A stretch of DNA of 64,000 nucleotides from positions 248,001 through 312,000 of the forward strand of contig NZ_JAQQXQ010000002.1 in assembly GCF_028595285.1 (NCBI RefSeq). Direction: 5' to 3'. The position numbers and the translations under genes are program-made. Source of the stretch: Erythrobacter fulvus. GTDB lineage: Bacteria; Pseudomonadota; Alphaproteobacteria; Sphingomonadales; Sphingomonadaceae. The notes beneath the pieces are model-generated. The model was not told the DNA's origin, did not search any database, and worked only from the letters and a program-made list of their open reading frames with translations. This document shows, piece after piece, positions 58,884 to 64,000 of this stretch (position 1 is the first letter of the stretch; every line of letters starts with the position of its first letter).

Positions 58884-59966
58884 TCAGGCCGCCAGCGCAT
58901 ATTCGGCGAGCACGGTGTCGACATCGCCGAACAGCCGCGCCAGCAGCAGCACGCGCTTCAATGCGTGGCCGATCGCCAGTTCATCCGTGATCCCCATGCC
59001 GCCGTGCATCTGTACCGCCTCGCGCGCGATGTGATCGACATTCTCGGCGATGAAGGCCTTGGCTCCGGCGGCGGCGCGCTGCCATGCGGCGGCGTCGGCA
59101 CGGTCGGTCAGCGCGGCGCGATAGAGCATCGAGCGCGACTGTTCCTCGCGCGCGTAGCAATCGACGAGTCGGTGCTGGAGCGCCTGGAAGCTGCCGATCG
59201 CGACGCCGAACTGCTCGCGCTCTTTCACGTAAGCCAGCGTGTCGTCGAGCAGCCGCTGGCCCAGCCCCACCAGCTCGGCAGCCGCATAAAGGCGCATCTC
59301 GGCGGCAATCGCATCAAGCGCCGCCGCATCGAGCGAAAGCCGGGCGCTGGCGGGCGTGCGGGTGAGCTTCATTTCGCCCGCGATGCTGCCATCGGCCAGG
59401 CGATAGGCCCGCACTTCCAACCCCGGCGCGTCCTTGGGCACGAGGAAACAAGCGGTCTCGCCGCAATGATCTGCGGTGACGATGAACAGGTCTGACAGCA
59501 GCGCGCCCATCACCATCGTTTTCTCGCCCGACAGCACAATGCCGTCGGCGCTTTCTTCCGCCTTCATGCCTTTGGCCTTGAGGCTGTAGCGCTGGCCCCG
59601 CTCGGTCCAGGCAAGGGTGGCGATGGCCGTGCCCGAAAGCACGCTCTCCAACGCCTCGTCCGCTCCGCCGCGTTCGAGCAGCAGTGCGGGCAGGATGCCG
59701 TGTTCAAGCAGCGGATCGGGGGCATTGGCCTTGCCGATCGCTTCCGCCACCAGCGCGAGATCGACAGCCGACCCGCCCATACCGCCCGCATCCTCGCCTG
59801 CGGCGAGCGCGATCAGACCCATCTCGGCAAGGCTTTGCCAGCGTGCCCGGTCATACCCGGTGGACGACAGGCGCAGGCGCCGCCGTGCCTCGACATCGAC
59901 CGGCGCGGCGAACCGCTCGACCGATGTCACGAACATCTGCTGTTCTTCGGACAGATCGAAATTCAT
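58884..59966 (-). CDS. Acyl-CoA dehydrogenase (copy 2, diverged)
   Basis: 360 residues, shorter than copy 1. The fold is shown by FDLSEEQQMFVTSVERF, the C-terminal YVKEREQFGVAIGSFQALQHR and REAVQMHGGMGITDELAIGH. The mid-domain FAD-binding segment is less conserved. Short dehydrogenases like this often pair with a long one into alpha2beta2 complexes for sterol or cyclic side chains. It directly follows the P450 gene (1 bp apart). Confidence 0.88.
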   Translation of the reverse strand: MNFDLSEEQQMFVTSVERFAAPVDVEARRRLRLSSTGYDRARWQSLAEMGLIALAAGEDAGGMGGSAVDLALVAEAIGKANAPDPLLEHGILPALLLERGGADEALESVLSGTAIATLAWTERGQRYSLKAKGMKAEESADGIVLSGEKTMVMGALLSDLFIVTADHCGETACFLVPKDAPGLEVRAYRLADGSIAGEMKLTRTPASARLSLDAAALDAIAAEMRLYAAAELVGLGQRLLDDTLAYVKEREQFGVAIGSFQALQHRLVDCYAREEQSRSMLYRAALTDRADAAAWQRAAAGAKAFIAENVDHIAREAVQMHGGMGITDELAIGHALKRVLLLARLFGDVDTVLAEYALAA

Positions 59967-59967
59967 G

Positions 59968-61221
59968 TCAGGCCTTCCGCGTGCCAGCGCGTGCGAACGT
60001 GATCGGCAGGTGGGTCACACCGCGCAGCAGGATGTTGGGCAGAATGCGGATGGCGTTCTCGTCGGCCACCGCGAAGTTATCGAGCCGTTCGAGCAGCTCG
60101 TCGAAGGCGACCAGCATTTCCTTGCGGGAGAGCATGTTGCCCACGCACATATGCGGCCCCTTGCCAAAGCTGAGGTGCGTGCGGGCATTGGCGCGTTCTA
60201 TGTCGAACTTGTCCGGATCGGGGAACTTCTTCGGATCGCGGTTGGCCGCGGCATAGCGCAGCTGCACCACGCTGCCGTTCGGGATTTTCATTCCGCCCAG
60301 CTCGGTGTCGGCCTTCACGATCCGCCACATCCCCGCCGTCGGGGTTTCATAGCGCAGCGATTCCTCGACAAGGTTGGTGATCACCTTGGGATCTCGCCCG
60401 CCGGCCGCCGCCTTGGCCTTGGCCATCTGGTCGGGGTTGCGGATCAGCTGGAGCAGGCCGCCGGCCAGCGTCGAGGTGGTGGTTTCGTTGCCTGCCACCA
60501 TGAACTGCTGCATCAGCGACATGATTTCCGGATCGGTCAGCGGGGTTTCGCCTTCGACCCGCGCTTCGACCAGATCGGTCAGCAGATCATTGCCGCCATT
60601 GGCCCGCCGGTCGTCGATCAGGCCCTTCATGTAGTGCTGGAATTCGACGAGGCTGCGTGCACATTCCAGCTTGCGCTGGTGATCGACCATCTGGCTGAAT
60701 CGGTCGACCGCGGCATCGGACCAGCGCTTCACCCGCTTGGGATCATTATCGAGCCCGATTTGCCCGGCGATCATCGCCACCGGCAGCGGCACCGCGAAAT
60801 CCTCGACGAATTCACAGTGGCCCTTGTCGGCGAAGGCCTCGATCAGCTCGATCGACTTCTCGCGCATATCGGCCTCGATCGCATTCACGCGCGGGGCCGA
60901 AAAGGCGAGGTTCACCAGTTTGCGGTTGCGGGTGTGGACCGGGTGATCGGCGGTCAGCAGGGTGGGCAGGTCGGGCCAGCCCTCGGCCAGAATCGCCTGG
61001 ATTTCCTCGTCCTGTTCGCGCCCCATCAGCGCGGTGAAATCGTTCGAGAAGACTTCCGGATTCGCTGCCGCCGCGCTGCACAGATCATAACTGTAGACGA
61101 CGTAGGTGTTCATCCCTTCGATCAGTTCGATCTCCACCCCGGCGTCGTGCACGGCGCGGTAGTAGTCGAACGGATCGATCAGCGTTTCCGGGGCAAATAC
61201 GTTGCCTTCGGGCTTGTTCAT
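59968..61221 (-). CDS. Cytochrome P450
   Basis: 417 residues from ATG 61221. Haem-Cys loop FGKGPHMCVGN, I-helix oxygen-activating AGNETTTS, and the ExxR pair EESLRYE are all present. Soluble bacterial P450 with no membrane anchor; ferredoxin partners are not in the window. Hydroxylates a substrate before CoA activation or side-chain cleavage. GGAGCC lies before the start codon. Confidence 0.92.
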   Translation of the reverse strand: MNKPEGNVFAPETLIDPFDYYRAVHDAGVEIELIEGMNTYVVYSYDLCSAAAANPEVFSNDFTALMGREQDEEIQAILAEGWPDLPTLLTADHPVHTRNRKLVNLAFSAPRVNAIEADMREKSIELIEAFADKGHCEFVEDFAVPLPVAMIAGQIGLDNDPKRVKRWSDAAVDRFSQMVDHQRKLECARSLVEFQHYMKGLIDDRRANGGNDLLTDLVEARVEGETPLTDPEIMSLMQQFMVAGNETTTSTLAGGLLQLIRNPDQMAKAKAAAGGRDPKVITNLVEESLRYETPTAGMWRIVKADTELGGMKIPNGSVVQLRYAAANRDPKKFPDPDKFDIERANARTHLSFGKGPHMCVGNMLSRKEMLVAFDELLERLDNFAVADENAIRILPNILLRGVTHLPITFARAGTRKA

Positions 61222-61319
61222 GGCGACAGGCTCCAACCCTTGCAGATTATGGTGGGGAGCCTAGCCATGACTGCGCACCCGACGCGATGCACGAATGTGT
61301 TAGGGTTGCGCCCGGGGCA

Positions 61320-61697
61320 TCATCCGCCGGCAAATTCGCGCTGGAATTCGCCCATGTCGAAATAGTCGCGCCACGCCGCGATCTTGCCGTCGGCATCGAT
61401 TTCGAATGTCCCCATCACCCGGATCGCCGCCTTGCGTCCGTCCTTGAAGGTGAAGCCGTCGGTGCGTTCGGTCAGAACGACATTGCCGTTGGCGGCGATG
61501 GCGTGGGTGTGCCAGTCGCAGCCTGCAAGATCGGCGAGAAAGCCTTCGACCATGGCACGCATCGCAGTGGTGCCATGGATCGGCTCCATCGGGATGTTGT
61601 GATAGACGATCCCGTCCGCGCACAGCGCCATCATCGCGTCGATATCGCAGGCGTTCCAGTGGCCGATGAACGCTTCGACGGTGGCTTGCGGGGTCAT
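61320..61697 (-). CDS. Limonene-1,2-epoxide hydrolase-like protein
   Basis: 125 residues. NTF2/cystatin-like fold with the Asp-Arg-Asp triad pattern of limonene-epoxide hydrolases: VLTERTDGF supplies Arg and Asp, and WRDYFDMGEF the second Asp. These enzymes add water to epoxides without metal. It overlaps the ThuA-like gene by 4 bp. A role in epoxide opening after P450 or monooxygenase action is possible. Confidence 0.78.
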   Translation of the reverse strand: MTPQATVEAFIGHWNACDIDAMMALCADGIVYHNIPMEPIHGTTAMRAMVEGFLADLAGCDWHTHAIAANGNVVLTERTDGFTFKDGRKAAIRVMGTFEIDADGKIAAWRDYFDMGEFQREFAGG

Positions 61698-62470
61698 GCT
61701 GTTCCTCCTGAGGTGTAATCGAGTGCCTGCGCCAGCATCCGGCGCACATGCGGGTTGGCGTAGGTCGCGGGGCCGTCACCGAATTGCAGGTAGACCAGCG
61801 GGGCGGGGCAGGTGCGGCTTTCCCATGCAATGCAGTCGCTGCCCGCCGGATGGTCCCAGCCTTCGTTGCTGAACATCGCGCCCGCGACGGCATTGGCGGC
61901 AGAGTAGAAATTGTCGCGCGTGAAGGCGAAGCCCCTGGCGCGCACCAGCGGGGTGAAGGCTGCCTCGTCAATCGGGCAAAGGTAAAGTTCATCGGTGACG
62001 GGAAAGCTCGCCGGCAACCCGCGCGTTACCGGATGATCGGCCACGATCCGCGCGTCGTAGGCGACATCGTGGCGATAGCCGGAGTCTGGCCCATGTGCGC
62101 CGGGCTGGTAGTGGAATTGCCCGCCGAGCCAGTCATGCCATTCGGGCCAGAGTGCCCACCCGGCCAGTGCATGGTGCATCGCCACCGCGCCCCTGCCGCT
62201 TTCGAAGCGGGTCGATAGAGCCTCGCGGAAGGCGGCTGAGGGTGGCCGCATTTCCACGCGCCCCTCGCCGAAGCTATAGCCTGCCATGTCGTAGAACAGC
62301 AGGGCTTCAGTAGCGCAGATCGCGTCTGCCGCGTCAGCCTCTCCGCCATCGGGGTGGATCAGGTGGGTGATGTCCCAATCGCCCAGGCTTCGCAGCAGAT
62401 CGTCGAACGGCCCGGCCTCGTAGGGGTGACCGCCCGACAGCACCAGAAGCGTTCGACGGCTTTGGCGCAT
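61694..62470 (-). CDS. ThuA-like protein (copy 2)
   Basis: 258 residues. LLVLSGGHPYEAGPFDDLL, GAVAMHHALAGWALWPEW, IVADHPVTRGLPASF and the C-terminal LVYLQFGDGPATYANPHVRR follow the ThuA layout but are well diverged from copy 1. One base overlap with the oxidoreductase gene upstream (TGATG). Confidence 0.75.
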   Translation of the reverse strand: MRQSRRTLLVLSGGHPYEAGPFDDLLRSLGDWDITHLIHPDGGEADAADAICATEALLFYDMAGYSFGEGRVEMRPPSAAFREALSTRFESGRGAVAMHHALAGWALWPEWHDWLGGQFHYQPGAHGPDSGYRHDVAYDARIVADHPVTRGLPASFPVTDELYLCPIDEAAFTPLVRARGFAFTRDNFYSAANAVAGAMFSNEGWDHPAGSDCIAWESRTCPAPLVYLQFGDGPATYANPHVRRMLAQALDYTSGGTA

Positions 62471-63480
62471 CAGGCGATCTTGAGGATCATCTTGCCGTCA
62501 TTGGTGCCCGCGAACAGCCGCATGAAGCTGTCGAAGGCGTTCTCCAGCCCTTCGTCGATATGCTCGTCGATGGTGAGTTTGCCTTGCGCCGCCCAGACGC
62601 CCATCTGCGCCGCGCCCTCGCCGAAGCGTTCGACGTAATCCGCCACCAGCAGCCCGCGGATTTGCGCGCGCTTGACGATCAGCTGCCACAGGTTGCGGAT
62701 GCCGCGCGGTTCGGTGTTGTATTCGCTGATCAGGCCGCACAGGCCGACGCGCGAATGCAGGTTCAGGTTCATCAGCCCGGCATCCAGGATGATCCCGCCG
62801 ACATTCTCGAAAATCACGTCGACCCCGTCGGGGCAGGCCTCGGCAATCGCGGCGGTGAGCGCGGCCTCGTCCTTGCCGCGATAGTCGATGGCAGCGTCGA
62901 AGCCGTATTTTTCGGTAAGTCTTGCGCATTTGGCCGGGCCTCCGGCGATGCCCACCGCGCGGCAGCCGTGGATCTTGGCGAGCTGGCCGACAAGGCTGCC
63001 GACAGCGCCCGCCGCGCCGCTGACCAGCACGGTCTCGCCCGCTTTCGGCTCGCACACTTCGAGAAAGCCGAAATAGGCTGTCATGCCCACCGCCCCGAAG
63101 ATCGACAGGTAATTGGTTACGCTGGGCACCAGTGACGGATCGATCGGCTGGGTGAAGCCGCCCGAAACGCCGATGGAATAATCCTCCAGCGCGTTGAGGC
63201 CCATCACCCACTGGCCCTTTTCAAACCCTTCGGCGCGGCTTTCCTCGACCACGCCGATGGTGCTGGCGCGCACCGGATCGCCCAGCGGGATTGGCGGCAT
63301 GTAGTTGCCCTCGGCATCCATCCAGCCTCTCATGGCCGGATCGAGCGAGGCGTAATGGTTGCGGATCAGGAACTGGCCGTCCTCCAGCGCGGGCGTATCC
63401 TCGGTGACGAGCGCGAAGTCTTCGGGCACCGGCGTGCCATCGGGGCGACGCTGGAGAAGGAAGCGGCGGTTCTGGGGCAT
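62470..63480 (-). CDS. Zinc-independent MDR-family NADP-dependent oxidoreductase
   Basis: 336 residues. The GroES-like N-terminal half (LIRNHYASLDPAMRGWM) and the Rossmann motif VSGAAGAVGSLVGQLAKIHG place it in the curcumin reductase/leukotriene B4 dehydrogenase group, which reduces enone double bonds. No zinc ligands are visible. In a catabolic cluster it may reduce an unsaturated intermediate. Confidence 0.9.
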   Translation of the reverse strand: MPQNRRFLLQRRPDGTPVPEDFALVTEDTPALEDGQFLIRNHYASLDPAMRGWMDAEGNYMPPIPLGDPVRASTIGVVEESRAEGFEKGQWVMGLNALEDYSIGVSGGFTQPIDPSLVPSVTNYLSIFGAVGMTAYFGFLEVCEPKAGETVLVSGAAGAVGSLVGQLAKIHGCRAVGIAGGPAKCARLTEKYGFDAAIDYRGKDEAALTAAIAEACPDGVDVIFENVGGIILDAGLMNLNLHSRVGLCGLISEYNTEPRGIRNLWQLIVKRAQIRGLLVADYVERFGEGAAQMGVWAAQGKLTIDEHIDEGLENAFDSFMRLFAGTNDGKMILKIA

Positions 63481-63505
63481 ATCGGTCTTTCGGTTGGAGA
63501 GAATA

Positions 63506-64000
63506 TCAGGCCGGTTCGAGCTTCACCGGAATGGCGCTTTGCAGGCTCTGGCCGGTGATCGGGTCATAATCGACCACCTCGCTCACCAGCCGGTTGGTGG
63601 AAGACCCACGCTCGCGCACGTCCTCCTTGGTGGCGTCGGCATCGCCATAGGCATGCGCCATCGAGACAATCCCGCGCCGTACCTTGTCGCTGGCCTTCAC
63701 AACGCCGTGGATCGTGGCGTGGGGCGAAGTGATCGCCACCAACCCGCCTTCTTGCAGGCCCAGCGCGGTAATGTCCTCCGGATGGATATAGGCCGGGTTG
63801 GTGGTGGTCTTGGCCTGAAGCTTTTTCAGCGGATGGCCGATCGAATTGAACCGCGTCTTGGAACGGCGGCTGATCAGGCGGAAGTCGAAACCCGCCTTGC
63901 TCGCTGGATTGGCGGCATATTTGAGGATTTCGGAAGGCATCGCGCCCACTGCCAGATCGAAGCGGTGGAACTCGCTTTCGTCGAGCGGTTCGACCAGCGG
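63506..64000 (-). CDS. Molybdopterin oxidoreductase, C-terminal part (cut by window edge)
   Basis: 165 codons, open to the window edge. The visible part is the molybdopterin dinucleotide-binding domain: SKTRFNSIGHPLKKL, NPAYIHPEDITALGL, GGLVAITSPHATIHG and MAHAYGDADATKEDV. In full-length relatives this domain follows about 500 residues that bind Fe-S and molybdenum. The substrate cannot be seen. Confidence 0.85.
   Translation of the reverse strand, partial: PLVEPLDESEFHRFDLAVGAMPSEILKYAANPASKAGFDFRLISRRSKTRFNSIGHPLKKLQAKTTTNPAYIHPEDITALGLQEGGLVAITSPHATIHGVVKASDKVRRGIVSMAHAYGDADATKEDVRERGSSTNRLVSEVVDYDPITGQSLQSAIPVKLEPA

Noticed and set aside
1-64000. CRISPR arrays, rRNA operons or complete insertion sequences
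   Set aside because: No regularly spaced direct repeats, rRNA signatures or transposase genes with terminal repeats were seen by eye.

Overview
The window is GC-rich DNA of an alphaproteobacterium. The overall gene style points to Sphingomonadales (Sphingomonadaceae or Erythrobacteraceae): many SDRs, a WYL regulator, OMP barrels, TIR-TPR proteins and a dispersed intergenic repeat ending in a GACCCCA core. This is inference from families, since no rRNA or other marker gene is present. It splits into a mobile element (about 1-28,920) and chromosomal-type DNA (28,921-64,000).

Mobile element. The right end is well marked. A tyrosine recombinase (27571-28737, minus) lies next to the 3' half of a tRNA-Thr(GGT) gene (28871-28920) that has no 5' half, which is the usual attR of an element integrated into a tRNA 3' end. 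The element therefore extends left past position 1. From left to right it carries a Vsr endonuclease with a cytosine-5 methyltransferase, a conjugation block (TraK-like protein, TraL/StbB-like protein, MOBP-type relaxase, two candidate oriT sites), an envelope/regulatory block (wHTH protein, membrane and coiled-coil proteins, LysR regulator, DUF389 protein, ABC transporter), and a short second integrase with a low-GC metallopeptidase. It continues with a WYL-domain regulator and two small genes sharing a repeated operator-like motif, an OMP barrel, an SNase-like protein, an ART-like protein, and a module with two DEDD-type exonucleases. Six copies of a roughly 100-bp intergenic repeat lie between 8.0 and 19.3 kb.

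Chromosomal part, 29-40.5 kb. After an HNH nuclease gene comes a plus-strand run: SDR, two-subunit ThDP-dependent 2-oxo acid dehydrogenase E1, a free-standing lipoyl domain, a SnoaL-like protein and an NmrA-like protein. A minus-strand run follows with a TIM-barrel isomerase, an SDR and a Rieske oxygenase. Next are a VOC protein, a LuxR regulator and a divergent acyl-CoA synthetase. This looks like a catabolic cluster.

40.5-53.6 kb holds an accessory block: a TIR-TPR membrane protein, a small lipoprotein, two paralogous secreted Sel1-repeat/trypsin-fold proteases, a SLOG-like protein with four membrane segments, a zinc metalloprotease and an M20 peptidase. TIR, SLOG/SLATT and trypsin modules recur in bacterial conflict and signalling systems, so this is one of the two best candidates for an undescribed system. 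The other is the WYL/ubiquitin-like gene set at 19.3-21.2 kb.

53.6-64 kb is a long minus-strand catabolic run: three oxidoreductases of SDR/MDR type, two acyl-CoA dehydrogenases, a thiolase with a DUF35 partner, a cytochrome P450, two ThuA-like proteins, a limonene-epoxide-hydrolase-like protein and the end of a molybdopterin oxidoreductase. The combination suggests CoA-dependent breakdown of a lipid, terpenoid or steroid-like compound. The substrate cannot be read from the sequence.
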